64,000 bases of DNA, from contig JAIQFC010000022.1 in NCBI GenBank assembly GCA_020073465.1, forward strand, positions 28,116 through 92,115. The letters run 5' to 3'. Below, piece by piece: positions 7,497-16,955 of this stretch. Both the position numbers and the translations under genes were made by a program. Position 1 is the first letter of the stretch; the number at the start of each line of letters is the position of its first letter. The stretch is from Terriglobia bacterium. GTDB taxonomy: Bacteria > Acidobacteriota > Terriglobia > Terriglobales > Acidobacteriaceae. The notes under the pieces were generated by a model that saw nothing but the letters and a program-made list of their open reading frames with translations, searched no databases and was not told where the DNA came from.

Positions 7497-9245
7497 ATGA
7501 AGATCTGTCTGGTGACGACCTTTCCCCCAAGTCAGGGAGGATTGAGCGAGTATGGTCTGCATATTGCGCAAGAGCTCCAGCGCAATCCATTTCTCAGCTT
7601 GACCGTTCTCGCCGACGAGATTTCGCCATCGCTGTCGGAACTCGAGGGCTTCTCCGTCCTGCGCTGCTGGTCGTTTGACGATCCTGCAACGCCTGTACGT
7701 CTGCTCCGGACGCTGAATCGGCAAAAGCCGGACGTCGTCTGGTTCAATCTGCTGTTCAGCACCTTTGGCCGCAATCCATTTAATGCCTTCGCCGGGCTCA
7801 TGACTCCTCTTCTCGCCCGTCTCAGCGGACGCTATGCGCACGTGACGCTTCACCACTTGATGGACACCGTGGATCTGAAAGATGCAGGAGTACGCTTCCC
7901 GGGCGCGTATCGGATGGCTGGCGTAATCGCTACCAAAATGTTGCTACTGTCGAATTCGGTCTCGGTTCTTATGCCCGGTTATCGCAAGATCCTCGATGAA
8001 AAATACGGTGGTGACAACGTACATGTACGCTCCCACGGCACTTTGACTCGACGTCCCGAGTACCCTGATTTTTCGCGCCGCGGCAATCCCGAGCATCGCA
8101 TTCTGGCATTCGGAAAGTGGGGAACTTATAAACGTCTCGAACTCATGATTGAAGCCTTCGACATGGTGGCACAGGCTCTTCCCAACGCGAAGCTCGTTAT
8201 CGGTGGAGGTGATCATCCCCAGGCTGCGGGCTATGTGGAATCGGTCAGGAAGCGGTGTTACGGCAATGCGGGGATTGAGTTTACAGGTTACGTTCACGAG
8301 GACGATCTACCAGGTCTTTTCCAGAGTTCCACCGTCGCCGTCATGCCGTACTCTTCCTCGACGGGATCCAGCGGTGTAGCCCATCTGGCCTGCGCGTATG
8401 GGGTGCCTGTAGTCTGTGCGGATCTTCCAGATTTTCGTCAGATGGCGGTGGGGGAAGAGTTGGCGATTGAGTTCTACCAGGCCGGCAACTCTGGCGATCT
8501 GGCCGATTGCCTGATTCGTCTTCTGGAGAACAACGAAAAGCAAAAGGCCATGGCAACGCAGAATGTTTCTGCCGCTCTACGCATGACGATGCCCAACATC
8601 ATCCAGAAATATCTGCGTCATTTCGAAGTCCAACAGAGAACCGAAGCTCTTCGATACGTGACCCGATTTCGCAGACTCCCGAGTTGGCTTCCCTCGCAAT
8701 CTTTTTTGCTGCGGGCGATCACCCGAAAGTCGTTGAGCTGGGCGCAGCGTCCGGCGATTCCACATTCTGGGTTGGAGCGTCGGAACGGCAAACGCTTATT
8801 GAATGTTGATGGTGACGGTCGTGGAAACTTCAATCGGAACGGAACTCCCGGTAATGGTCACGGAATATTTACCGGTAGCGGCCTGCTGTGGCGAGGAAGA
8901 ACTCCCACCGCAGGAACTGCCAATCAGGCAGAGTCCAGCGAGAAAACAAACGGCAACGGCCTGGGCCATGCGTCTTCTCCGCAGATTGCCGACAAAAGCG
9001 AAGCCAGCTATCCCGAAGGGCAACACCGCAGCGGCGAAGAATGGACTCTCTCGCCGGGGCAGGTTCATCCCGCTAACGGAAACGGTAGAGATGGTAAGAA
9101 CGGAAGTCGCAGTACCAGTCCCGGGAGTAATGGCCACGGGCGAAAAGGAACAAGTGAGACCGCTGGGCTGTCCGGTACAGGAGAGCGAAACGGGATTGTT
9201 GAAGGATCCGGACTGAGCTTTGGCGGAGATCGTGAAGCTTCCTGA
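7497..9245 (+). CDS. GT4-family glycosyltransferase with read-through tail
   Basis: The first 430 or so residues form a GT-B glycosyltransferase: N-terminal CLVTTFPPSQGGLSEYGLHI, a C-terminal domain with ILAFGKWGTYKRLELMIEAF, VIGGGDHPQ, FTGYVHEDDLPGLFQSS and the donor-binding region MPYSSSTGSSGVAHLACAYG. Such retaining enzymes transfer a sugar from an NDP-sugar, here probably for exopolysaccharide. From about residue 433 the frame runs without a stop through 450 nt antisense to the convergent glycosidase gene, giving a Gly/Asn/Ser-rich tail with no domain. The tail is probably an accidental extension; whether it is translated as drawn or the stop is missing through an indel cannot be decided here. 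ATG 7497 follows GGAGGAT. Confidence 0.88.
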   Translation: MKICLVTTFPPSQGGLSEYGLHIAQELQRNPFLSLTVLADEISPSLSELEGFSVLRCWSFDDPATPVRLLRTLNRQKPDVVWFNLLFSTFGRNPFNAFAGLMTPLLARLSGRYAHVTLHHLMDTVDLKDAGVRFPGAYRMAGVIATKMLLLSNSVSVLMPGYRKILDEKYGGDNVHVRSHGTLTRRPEYPDFSRRGNPEHRILAFGKWGTYKRLELMIEAFDMVAQALPNAKLVIGGGDHPQAAGYVESVRKRCYGNAGIEFTGYVHEDDLPGLFQSSTVAVMPYSSSTGSSGVAHLACAYGVPVVCADLPDFRQMAVGEELAIEFYQAGNSGDLADCLIRLLENNEKQKAMATQNVSAALRMTMPNIIQKYLRHFEVQQRTEALRYVTRFRRLPSWLPSQSFLLRAITRKSLSWAQRPAIPHSGLERRNGKRLLNVDGDGRGNFNRNGTPGNGHGIFTGSGLLWRGRTPTAGTANQAESSEKTNGNGLGHASSPQIADKSEASYPEGQHRSGEEWTLSPGQVHPANGNGRDGKNGSRSTSPGSNGHGRKGTSETAGLSGTGERNGIVEGSGLSFGGDREAS

Positions 9246-10598
9246 TTTTCCCGCACTGATGGTCAGCGATGACGGGGCGGCCCCGAATGCGAGATCCGAC
9301 GAACCGCTGCTTCCGCCGCACGAGGGCGTGTAACTCAGCGGTCCAGACATGTGGTTGGCCAGGCTAGGCTTGCCTACCGCCTGTAGAAACAGCGTGTAAT
9401 TCCCGGCTGGAATCGGGAAGCTGCATAAATTGACGGAGCGAATTCCTGGTACTGTATCGGTCAGGTACATCAGGTTTTTCCCGTCCGCACTGATGTATGT
9501 GCGGTTATGATCGATGGTGCTCTCACTTCCACTGATTTTCCACTGCAGAGTATTTCCCGAGACGGAAGGCGAAAGCGTCAGACAATTGTCGATGCCGGAC
9601 TCAATCTCCGAGCCCTCTTCATAATCATTCCACGTCACAAGCTGCAGGTAGGGCAGCTGTTTGCCTGAATTGTAGAGATCGTTAATTTTGGAAAATGTCT
9701 GCAGCCAGGATTGGCCGCATTGTTGTCCCATTACGCGGCCCTTTCCCCAGGATGCGAGTGTGTCGTTGAATCCTTTGTATGTTGCGCCTACGGTTCCCTC
9801 AGCCGGAACTGAAAGCCCAGTATTGTAAAAGCTGGAAAGATAGTTCATTCCAAAATCGGTGGTCGTCGGCATCACCCACGAATAGCTCCCACCGCTGAGG
9901 ACGTGGCTGAATCCGTCATTGTTCTGGAACAAGAAGACAGGATGCGCACTCAACGCCGCATTCACCGCATTCCAGTCGATTCCCGGGTAAGAGAGATCGA
10001 TGTCGAAATCCGTCACCACAGGCCGACCCTGTTGCATCATGTATGCAGGGGAAGAAAAATACTTTTGCTCAACATATTGCAACTGGTTGATGAGCGCTTC
10101 CTGCGGTGTACATCCCGTGCAGGAATCCCCCGCAATAGCACCCTGATCGACCATGATCGCGAACGTGAACCCTGGATGCAGCTCAGCTTCGGCCATGACC
10201 AACTGCGTAGTTTGGTCCTTTGAATTGTTGGGTCCGTACCAATCGATAATCACGCCGTTGATGCCACGGCTGATCATGTCGTTGATTTGCCGCTTCACCT
10301 GCGCCGGGTCCGTGGAGCTGTATCCGACGTTCATGTGGTTCGATTGCCCGAACCACACAAGCAAGTGAGCATAGGTCTTGGTGGTGTTCCCTGAATAGAG
10401 CAGAGTGTGAATGTTGACTTTGCTGATGTTTCCCGCGCCCAGATTACCATTCGTTTGGTTCCGGAAGGTGTTGGCGGCGCTGGTGTTGTTGGCGGTTTGA
10501 GCCGCGAGGGTCGTGGTCGGCTTGATGTAGCTATTGCCTGCTAGACACACCACCGGCACGGCCAGAAGCAGAACTGCAACGAATTGTGTACTGCGCAT
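8796..10598 (-). CDS. Secreted GH71/GH99-like TIM-barrel protein with Ig-like C-terminus
   Basis: A 600-residue exported protein. Signal peptide (about 1-20), then a glycosidase-like TIM-barrel (about 60-400) with VWFGQSNHMNVGYSS, RQINDMISRGINGVIIDWYG, a GYKGFND-like loop and TWNDYEEGSEIE, the last resembling the WNDYGES region of GH71 alpha-1,3-glucanases. After it come an Ig-like module (about 440-515, SLTISAGKSGSFTISAKAQ) and a tail with a hydrophobic stretch, an RRRR cluster, a second hydrophobic stretch and GSSCGGSSSS. Substrate and activity are unproven. Two paralogues lie at 25795 and 36667. Its 3' 450 nt overlap the antisense end of the glycosyltransferase frame; family-like composition marks this strand as the real coding strand there. 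Confidence 0.85.
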   Translation of the reverse strand: MRSTQFVAVLLLAVPVVCLAGNSYIKPTTTLAAQTANNTSAANTFRNQTNGNLGAGNISKVNIHTLLYSGNTTKTYAHLLVWFGQSNHMNVGYSSTDPAQVKRQINDMISRGINGVIIDWYGPNNSKDQTTQLVMAEAELHPGFTFAIMVDQGAIAGDSCTGCTPQEALINQLQYVEQKYFSSPAYMMQQGRPVVTDFDIDLSYPGIDWNAVNAALSAHPVFLFQNNDGFSHVLSGGSYSWVMPTTTDFGMNYLSSFYNTGLSVPAEGTVGATYKGFNDTLASWGKGRVMGQQCGQSWLQTFSKINDLYNSGKQLPYLQLVTWNDYEEGSEIESGIDNCLTLSPSVSGNTLQWKISGSESTIDHNRTYISADGKNLMYLTDTVPGIRSVNLCSFPIPAGNYTLFLQAVGKPSLANHMSGPLSYTPSCGGSSGSSDLAFGAAPSSLTISAGKSGSFTISAKAQSGSFNNPVSLSCTGQPSGLTCSFSPVAITPGTGTATSVLTISTVSVSGMNLPRRESPFFAAAVLPFGIAGFAFVGNLRRRRMAQAVAVCFLAGLCLIGSSCGGSSSSPQQAATGKYSVTITGSSVPIEVSTTVTINIQ

Positions 10599-10946
10599 CA
10601 GTCCTCAGGAGCGGAATAGAGCCGAGGATCTTGCCTGTCATTGAGGCTGGTCTAAGGAAGGCACGCCCGCCTGTAGATTTCCTCTTTCCAGCCTGGTCTT
10701 TCTGGGATCGAAGCCAGCTTAGGATTGAAGACAGCGGGGGCGATAGATGACGTTAGTTGGGGAACTTACGTGCCACGACTATAAGGCCATTGCACAATGT
10801 CGGGGCTGCAAACCTTATGCGTTTTTTTCATGCCCCTGCACCCGTAATTTTTCCTCCAACAGGCCTAGACCAGAGCCAACATTCGGAGGCTAAAGCTCAT
10901 CCTATGCACGCCTTGCGATTCTCATGTTCAGGTGAGGGCATCACAA
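10599..10946. other. Divergent intergenic region, glycosidase/phosphoesterase
   Basis: A 348-nt region between divergent genes that must hold both promoters. No operator, RNA or repeat stood out. Confidence 0.5.
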
Positions 10947-12329
10947 ATGGTCTTAACCGAGCAGCAGTGCAAAATTTCTATGGTGTGCATGACCGGCTTG
11001 TTGATGGCGCTCTGCGGCTGCCAGGGGCTCAAGGATGGAACACCCACTGGCTCTAATCCCGGCGTCGCATCCATCAATCACATCATCTTCATGGCCCAGG
11101 AGAATCGTTCCTTCGACACGTATTTCGGTCAATTGCCGGCCTATTGGCAGGCGAACGGTTTCCCATCGCAAAGCATCGATGCAATGCCAGCCAACGCTTC
11201 CAATCCAAGTTTTGACGGAACCACGATGATCCCGGCGTATCACGTGGCAACAGAATGCTTCGAGAATCTCAGCCCTTCTTGGAACGAAAGCCATGTTGAC
11301 TGGAACCGGACGGATCCTACATCCAGCACTGCAACCATGGATGGCTATGTCTTCAATGCGGCCAAATATGCGATGGACAATGGGTTCCTCGACACAACCG
11401 GCATGCGCGCCATGGGTTACTACGACGGCAGCGACCTGAACTACTACTACTTCATGGCGTCGAACTTTGCGACGTCGGACCGCTGGTTCTCGCCCGTAAT
11501 GGACCGCACGCAGGTGAACCGCATGTACCTTTTTGCGGCGACTTCTCACGGCTATGCATATCCTCCAGGGACGAATGCAAACGACAACGCTCCACTTGAC
11601 GTTCCCACAATCTTCGATGCGCTCCAGCAAGCCGGAATCTCCTGGAAGGTCTACACCACGGATACAACCGCCGGAACGGACCCGGTCACGTATCTGACTC
11701 AATTTGCAGCTTATGCTCCGCCAAACCAGTTGCCGGCCAACGTTGTGTCCGCCAGTCAATTTCTCACCGACGCACAAGCGGGCACGCTTCCTGCGGTGTC
11801 GTTTATCGAGGGTGGTTACAACACGGGTAGGGACGAGCATCCTGACAACAACGTACAAACCGGCGCTGCCTATGTCCAAAGCCTGATCGATGGGCTAATG
11901 AGCAGTCCTTCGTGGAAGGATTCGGTCTTCATCCTGACCTACGATGAGGCCGGAGGCGTATACGATCACGTTCCTCCGCAGCCCGCTGTCAGTCCGGATG
12001 GAATCGCCCCGGTAGACCTCCAGCCCGGAGATACTTGTACCGGGAATGGAGGAGCGAACTGTGACTTCACCTTTACCGGTTTTCGCCTGCCGTTACTCGT
12101 TGTCTCCCCGTTCACCAAGAAGAACTACGTTTCCCACACCGTAGCGGATTACACTGCGATTCTGAAATTGATTGAAACCCGCTTCAACCTGCCATCGCTC
12201 ACACAACGTGATGCAGCGCAAATGGATATGACTGAGTTCTTCGATTTTCAGAATGTCCCCTGGGCCACGCCGCCAACGCCACCGGCACAAACCACGACTG
12301 GGGTCTGCGATTTTCAGCACTTGCAGTGA
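10947..12329 (+). CDS. Phosphoesterase family lipoprotein (phospholipase C/acid phosphatase type)
   Basis: A 460-residue exported protein with a lipobox-like N-terminus (MTGLLMALCGCQ). The phosphoesterase (PF04185) signature NHIIFMAQENRSFDTYFGQL lies near residue 45; the Glu-Asn pair is a family metal/active-site feature. Later motifs are FSPVMDRTQVNRMYLFAATS, SFIEGGYNTGRDEHPDN and ILTYDEAGGVYDHVPPQ, the last two carrying conserved Asp/Glu/His metal ligands. Members hydrolyse phospholipids or phosphomonoesters outside the cytoplasm; substrate is unknown. ATG 10947 lies 8 nt after GGTGAGGG; a GTG at 10932 would overlap this ribosome-binding site. Confidence 0.9.
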   Translation: MVLTEQQCKISMVCMTGLLMALCGCQGLKDGTPTGSNPGVASINHIIFMAQENRSFDTYFGQLPAYWQANGFPSQSIDAMPANASNPSFDGTTMIPAYHVATECFENLSPSWNESHVDWNRTDPTSSTATMDGYVFNAAKYAMDNGFLDTTGMRAMGYYDGSDLNYYYFMASNFATSDRWFSPVMDRTQVNRMYLFAATSHGYAYPPGTNANDNAPLDVPTIFDALQQAGISWKVYTTDTTAGTDPVTYLTQFAAYAPPNQLPANVVSASQFLTDAQAGTLPAVSFIEGGYNTGRDEHPDNNVQTGAAYVQSLIDGLMSSPSWKDSVFILTYDEAGGVYDHVPPQPAVSPDGIAPVDLQPGDTCTGNGGANCDFTFTGFRLPLLVVSPFTKKNYVSHTVADYTAILKLIETRFNLPSLTQRDAAQMDMTEFFDFQNVPWATPPTPPAQTTTGVCDFQHLQ

Positions 12330-12641
12330 CGGTATGACTCACTGGGATAGCTGGTGTCTCCAATTTTTCTGGATGCCCCACTCTTGCATCTACAGTGAAA
12401 ATAGCTTATAGCATACATATACATTGTAGGCCATTAGCGCCCGTTTCTGATTCCGGTAGGGACTGGGAGGTCACTCAGGCCCTTGAAGTCGCTGTGCGAG
12501 CATCTCTGTGGGCTCTAGAGGCATCCTACGCAAAGTCAGGAAACATGAAAGCGCCCCGAACTTTTACGTGCTGCTGCCTTTTTTCAATAACTTAACGATA
12601 ACTCACTGAAAACAAACGGAAGTCCAAGGGTCGAGCCTCAC
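12330..12641. other. Intergenic region between convergent genes
   Basis: 312 nt between two converging stops. I see no gene and no convincing terminator hairpin. Confidence 0.45.
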
Positions 12642-13556
12642 TTACTTCTCAGAAGATTGGTTTACCGTCACCGTATGGGCTGTGTAACGATCGCCATCGA
12701 AACGCGCAAGGACCGTAACGTCGGCTCCTTGGCGGAGGTTGTCGTCCACGGGGACAACGGAAGGATCCAGGTAGATCTCGTATGTCTTGTGGTCCGTTGC
12801 AGACGTTAGAACAAGCAGGCCGGTCCTGAGGTTCAACGTCGTAAGTTGACCCGTAAAAGTGAAACTGGTTCCAGGAAGCGCGAGCACCGAAATCTCACGG
12901 GCAATACTGCTTTCGCTTTCCGCGCCAAACTTCAGGGCAACCAGAGTCCCCGGTGCGAGCTGGCTTGCCGGTACGGCATGATCGCCCTGAACAATTGTTG
13001 TCGCCGAAGAAATGTGCACTTTGAGTGGCTCGGGTGAGAGCTGATCACGCACCAAGAGTTCGCCCTTATCGTGGCGGTAGTTCATCACCACTCCCTGGCT
13101 TTCGCCCACTGGCGCATTGGTATTCATTCGAATATTGCGGGCGAAAATGGTGGTTCCATTCAGGATGGTATCTACGTGTACGCGATCTCCGGGCCGCAGG
13201 TCGGAGACGGAAGCGGCTTTTCCATCGCGATAAATGCGCGTGCGCGTGTCAAAGAGAACCTTCATTCGCCCGCCACCGAAGACCTGCATTGTGAGCCGAT
13301 CCTGTACGCGGTCGATAGTTTCTACGGTGCCGCCGAACAGTGTGGCGTTTTCGGGCCGAAGCGAAGGAAGATCGGGAAGCAGGCTGGCTGGATCGAGCGC
13401 AATATCAACAGTGCCTTCTGAAGGTGATGCCGGTTCCTTGACCGCGGAACTGTTTGCAGTCGACGACACAACCGATTCAGCTGACGTCACTTGCCCATAC
13501 GCGGTACTCAAAAGAGCGACGACCCCAACGACTATCTTCGGCAGGAAGCGATCCAT
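12642..13556 (-). CDS. DUF5666-type secreted beta-rich protein
   Basis: A 304-residue exported protein with a signal peptide (about 1-26). Repeated OB-like segments typical of DUF5666 follow: GTVETIDRVQDRLTMQV, RIYRDGKAASVSDLRPGDRV, TTIVQGDHAVPASQLAPGTL and a last repeat FTGQLTTLNLRTGLLVLTS. Such proteins are periplasmic or surface-associated and of unknown function. ATG 13556 is used, with AAAGGGGA upstream; the frame could be extended by 35 codons, but that would bury the signal peptide. It is divergent from the TPR gene at 13724. Confidence 0.8.
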   Translation of the reverse strand: MDRFLPKIVVGVVALLSTAYGQVTSAESVVSSTANSSAVKEPASPSEGTVDIALDPASLLPDLPSLRPENATLFGGTVETIDRVQDRLTMQVFGGGRMKVLFDTRTRIYRDGKAASVSDLRPGDRVHVDTILNGTTIFARNIRMNTNAPVGESQGVVMNYRHDKGELLVRDQLSPEPLKVHISSATTIVQGDHAVPASQLAPGTLVALKFGAESESSIAREISVLALPGTSFTFTGQLTTLNLRTGLLVLTSATDHKTYEIYLDPSVVPVDDNLRQGADVTVLARFDGDRYTAHTVTVNQSSEK

Positions 13557-13723
13557 AGCGTCCCCTTTGGTTACGATTTCGGGTGCCGTTTTTGGATGCT
13601 GGCGGCAGCCCAAGGGTGACCGCATATCAACAAAAAATTGCTTGGAATACGGCAAACGCATGTCTCATTCCAGCATCGAAATTGTGTCCACTCTGCAATA
13701 GAGTCACACGGAGAATCTTGACC

Positions 13724-14893
13724 ATGTCGTTGAAACACCAGTTGTGGAAGCGCTGGATGACCGTGGGAGTGATCGGTGCAATTGCAGGTTTGAGTTCCAT
13801 CGCCCACGCCGGTGATTTGAAGATCACCATTCCCAAGCGCAGTCGCGTGACGCCAGTGCAACGGCTAAATCGTGAGGGAGTGGAGGCTCTCCGCAAACAT
13901 CATTACGAAAACGCTGAGGCCCTATTCTACAAAGCATATCTCTTTGATCCCGACGATCCTTTTACGCTCAATAACCTGGGCTACATCTCAGAGCTGAAAG
14001 GCGAGGTGGATCGAGCCCAGCGTTATTACGCGCTGGCTGGGCAGCAGGCTACCGATGCCGTGATCGATTTGGCGAGCACGCAGCGAGTGGAAGGCCGCCC
14101 CGTGAATGAAGCGTTGGCGATACCGGATACGCCGCTGCAAATCAATCACGACAATGTCGAAGCAGTACGGCTGCTGTCGCAAGGCCGCGCTCCGGAAGCG
14201 GACATCCTTCTGCAACGGACACTGGCTCGCGATCCGCAGAACGTTTTGACGCTGAATAACATGGGCGTCGCCAAGGAAATGGAGGGAGAATCGCAAGACG
14301 CGCTGAAATATTACGATGCGGCGTCGGCTGCGCACTCTGATGCTACAGCCGTGGTCACGCTCGACAGTTCCTGGCGGGGCAAACCGGTTAGTGAGATGGC
14401 GGCGGAGAATGCGAAAGGGCTACGCAGCCGCCTGGAAGCGCAGAACACGCCGGAAGCGGGAGTCGCAGAACTGAACCTGCGCGGAGTTTCGGCGATTAAT
14501 CGTAACGATTTACGGGAAGCAGAGCAGAACTTCAGGAAGGCGTATGCTCTCGATCCGAACAACGCTTTTGCGCTCAACAACATTGGTTATGTATCGGAAA
14601 TCGAAGGCGACCGCGAGACCGCGCTGTTTTTCTACGATAGCGCTGCCAAAGCAGGTGGCGCCAACCGAAGAGTCGGGTTGGCTACACGGCGTACGGCAGA
14701 AGGTCAGCTTCTGTTCCAGGTCGTGGCAGACAGTGACTCCAAGATAGAAACGAAACTTACGCTGGAACGCGAGTCGCGACGGCGGCAAGGGCAGCCAATT
14801 TTGCTGCGCCGCCGGGATAATACAGTGGTGGAAGAGCCCGCGAGTCTGCCGGACGGGACTTCCCAACCCGCGCAAAACCCTCCATTAAGGTAA
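13724..14893 (+). CDS. Periplasmic tetratricopeptide-repeat protein
   Basis: A 389-residue protein with a signal peptide (about 1-26, ending AHAGD) and three separated TPR blocks, each with a similar core: FTLNNLGYISELKGEVDRAQ, VLTLNNMGVAKEMEGESQDA and AFALNNIGYVSEIEGDRETA. The repeats are about 115-130 residues apart, an unusual triplicated arrangement of long units, each followed by a segment naming Ala/Thr-rich helices. The C-terminal 60 residues are charged. ATG 13724 has CGGAG 10 nt upstream; an in-frame upstream start at 13583 would bury the signal peptide. Its place beside the flippase and giant TPR genes suggests a role in polysaccharide export, as for PelE/AlgK-type TPR proteins; this is inference. 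Confidence 0.85.
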   Translation: MSLKHQLWKRWMTVGVIGAIAGLSSIAHAGDLKITIPKRSRVTPVQRLNREGVEALRKHHYENAEALFYKAYLFDPDDPFTLNNLGYISELKGEVDRAQRYYALAGQQATDAVIDLASTQRVEGRPVNEALAIPDTPLQINHDNVEAVRLLSQGRAPEADILLQRTLARDPQNVLTLNNMGVAKEMEGESQDALKYYDAASAAHSDATAVVTLDSSWRGKPVSEMAAENAKGLRSRLEAQNTPEAGVAELNLRGVSAINRNDLREAEQNFRKAYALDPNNAFALNNIGYVSEIEGDRETALFFYDSAAKAGGANRRVGLATRRTAEGQLLFQVVADSDSKIETKLTLERESRRRQGQPILLRRRDNTVVEEPASLPDGTSQPAQNPPLR

Positions 14894-14927
14894 AACCGTC
14901 TGCGGGTAGAAACTCAGATTTCAGCGC

Positions 14928-16937
14928 TCAGGAGTCACTTTCCTGGAAGCGGCCGATGTCGGACTCGGGGTCGTAAGAAATGTAGCGCACAAGATTCTTG
15001 AAGTATCGCAACAACGTGTTGACGTTGGTTGAGTACCAGCAGCAGTGCGACATCTCAGTGGAAAGCCCACAAATAAACTGGAATCGGGTCAGTGCAGTCG
15101 ACGGCTGGGCCAGCATCGCTGCGGCTACACGGTGGTTACCGTCGAGAATAGTCAAAGGCCCTTTGTCGTCCACTCCGATCAACAGGACTGTGGGATTGAC
15201 CAGAGTTTCCTGGACGGAGTCTCGAAGCCGGCGAAGCTTCTGGAGAAAGTCATCGCCGGGGGAGTCCTCCACCCTAACGCGAATGCGCTCGACCACCTCG
15301 GTCAGATAAAAGTTGCCTTGGGCGATACGGCGCCAATGAGCGCGCGGAAAAAATCGAATTCGCGTCAGATCTTCTGCCACCAGTTCGACCTCGAACCATT
15401 TCGTGTCGGCTGGCAGTTCACGCCACATCGGCCCGCGCCGCAGGAACAGCAGCGCCCGCCGCAACGCATTTTCGCGAGGACTGGTCAGATCCGGGTGCGT
15501 GACGAGATGCTCGAACTCACGCCTATAGTCACTGAATTCCGGATGATGGAACTCGCTGCGCAAGAACTCTGCGATCACTTCCTCCTCGCTGAGCGGCCGG
15601 CTGAGACGCAGCCGGTTGTATTTGGGCAGCACGCTCGGGTTGAGTTGCTGCCGGAATAAAGGAATGAGGAGTATCGCGAGCATTGCCAGCACCAGCAGCA
15701 ATTGCACCAGAACGACCTGACGAAGAGTCTGATGGAAGGCGTAAATCCCAAAGACAAGGACGCCGCTGAAGGCAAGCTGCAGCCAACTGGTGTTCGCGAT
15801 CTTGCGCGACATCTCGTAGGTGATGATGACCGAACTGAGCGAATAAATCCCGGTGCTGATGGCATAAAGGATCAGAAGCGAGGCCAGCGCCCCATAGTTC
15901 CCCATTTCAAAATGAGCGCCGAAGAGAACTCTCCACAAGAAGTTAGGTACGATCCACAGGCCGAACACCAACACAGTGAGGATCAGTAAGACCAGCGATA
16001 GCGACGTGAACAACACGGAAGCGCTCTCGTGCTCATCGGCGCCCGCGCCCGCAGAGACCGGAAACATGCTGTTGACCACAGACCATGCGCACATGTTCAC
16101 CAGACGCCCGACCAAGGCGACTGCGGCGTAGAGTCCGGCCTCGTCGGGCGGAAAGAAATGCTTTACGAGGACGATGTCGAAGTTGTTGATGACGGTCTGG
16201 CCTAAGAAGAAAACAATGGCCTGCAAGCCTTCGAGGAATGAGATGGAGATACCGTGAAAGCTGAGTGAGGTGATCCCTGGGCTCGGTAGAGCAGCAAAAT
16301 AGGCAACGATTACGGCCAGTACGCTGGCCAGAACCGCACCTCTTACTCCCATTCCGAGCGCGATCAGCAGAAAGACTCCGCCCAGGCGAACCAATCCTTC
16401 CAGCACAAAATTGACGGCCAGCGGGCCAAAGGCATGAATGCCCTGGATATATCCGCGGCGTACTCCGAGCGGAATATAAAAGGCCGTTCCTAACGCCAGA
16501 AACGAAATGAGAACGGGGTCGGGAAGATTCAGGTATGCGGCGAGCACTCCCTGAAAGACAACCAGCACGAGACCCAAAGCGATGCCAGCAAACCATGAAC
16601 TTCGATGCAGGCTGGCAAAGACGAGCGTCTTTTCTTCATCTGACGTGCCCTTCGCAACATACTTCGCGCACACGACTTGAAAGGAAAGCGTGATCGCCGA
16701 CATCAGCATCAGCATGGTGTAGACGGCGGTAGCGTGGGCAAATCCTGTGGGGCCAAGAAGGCGGGCAGTCGCAACGTTGTAGACCAGGTTGGTGATCCCA
16801 ACGAGTCCGGAACCAGCAAGCAGAGTGAGGCTGCCGCCGAGAAGCTGGGCTTTCAGAGTTCTGGCGGGTGGTTGTGGTCTGTCCGCGATGGCAATATCAG
16901 ACGACGTGTTGTTCACGAGTTTCGGGGCGCCAATCAT
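14928..16937 (-). CDS. Polysaccharide flippase fused to DGNHR-containing C-terminal domain
   Basis: A 669-residue protein. Residues about 30-445 form 12 or so transmembrane helices of the MOP/PST flippase superfamily (GSGLVGITNLVYNVATARLL, GPTGFAHATAVYTM, YIPLGVRRGYIQGIHAF), comparable to Wzx or PelG. The remaining 220 residues are soluble and charged and contain TVLLIGVDDKGPLTILDGNHR (DGNHR at 599-603), reminiscent of the ParB/sulfiredoxin-like DGxHR motif, followed by a segment with adjacent cysteines (SHCCWYS). Flippases usually end near 450-500 residues, so this is a real fusion within one open frame. It starts 18 nt after the stop of the giant TPR gene and is surely co-transcribed. Confidence 0.85.
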   Translation of the reverse strand: MIGAPKLVNNTSSDIAIADRPQPPARTLKAQLLGGSLTLLAGSGLVGITNLVYNVATARLLGPTGFAHATAVYTMLMLMSAITLSFQVVCAKYVAKGTSDEEKTLVFASLHRSSWFAGIALGLVLVVFQGVLAAYLNLPDPVLISFLALGTAFYIPLGVRRGYIQGIHAFGPLAVNFVLEGLVRLGGVFLLIALGMGVRGAVLASVLAVIVAYFAALPSPGITSLSFHGISISFLEGLQAIVFFLGQTVINNFDIVLVKHFFPPDEAGLYAAVALVGRLVNMCAWSVVNSMFPVSAGAGADEHESASVLFTSLSLVLLILTVLVFGLWIVPNFLWRVLFGAHFEMGNYGALASLLILYAISTGIYSLSSVIITYEMSRKIANTSWLQLAFSGVLVFGIYAFHQTLRQVVLVQLLLVLAMLAILLIPLFRQQLNPSVLPKYNRLRLSRPLSEEEVIAEFLRSEFHHPEFSDYRREFEHLVTHPDLTSPRENALRRALLFLRRGPMWRELPADTKWFEVELVAEDLTRIRFFPRAHWRRIAQGNFYLTEVVERIRVRVEDSPGDDFLQKLRRLRDSVQETLVNPTVLLIGVDDKGPLTILDGNHRVAAAMLAQPSTALTRFQFICGLSTEMSHCCWYSTNVNTLLRYFKNLVRYISYDPESDIGRFQESDS

Positions 16938-16955
16938 GAATGGGTTCGAGCAATC

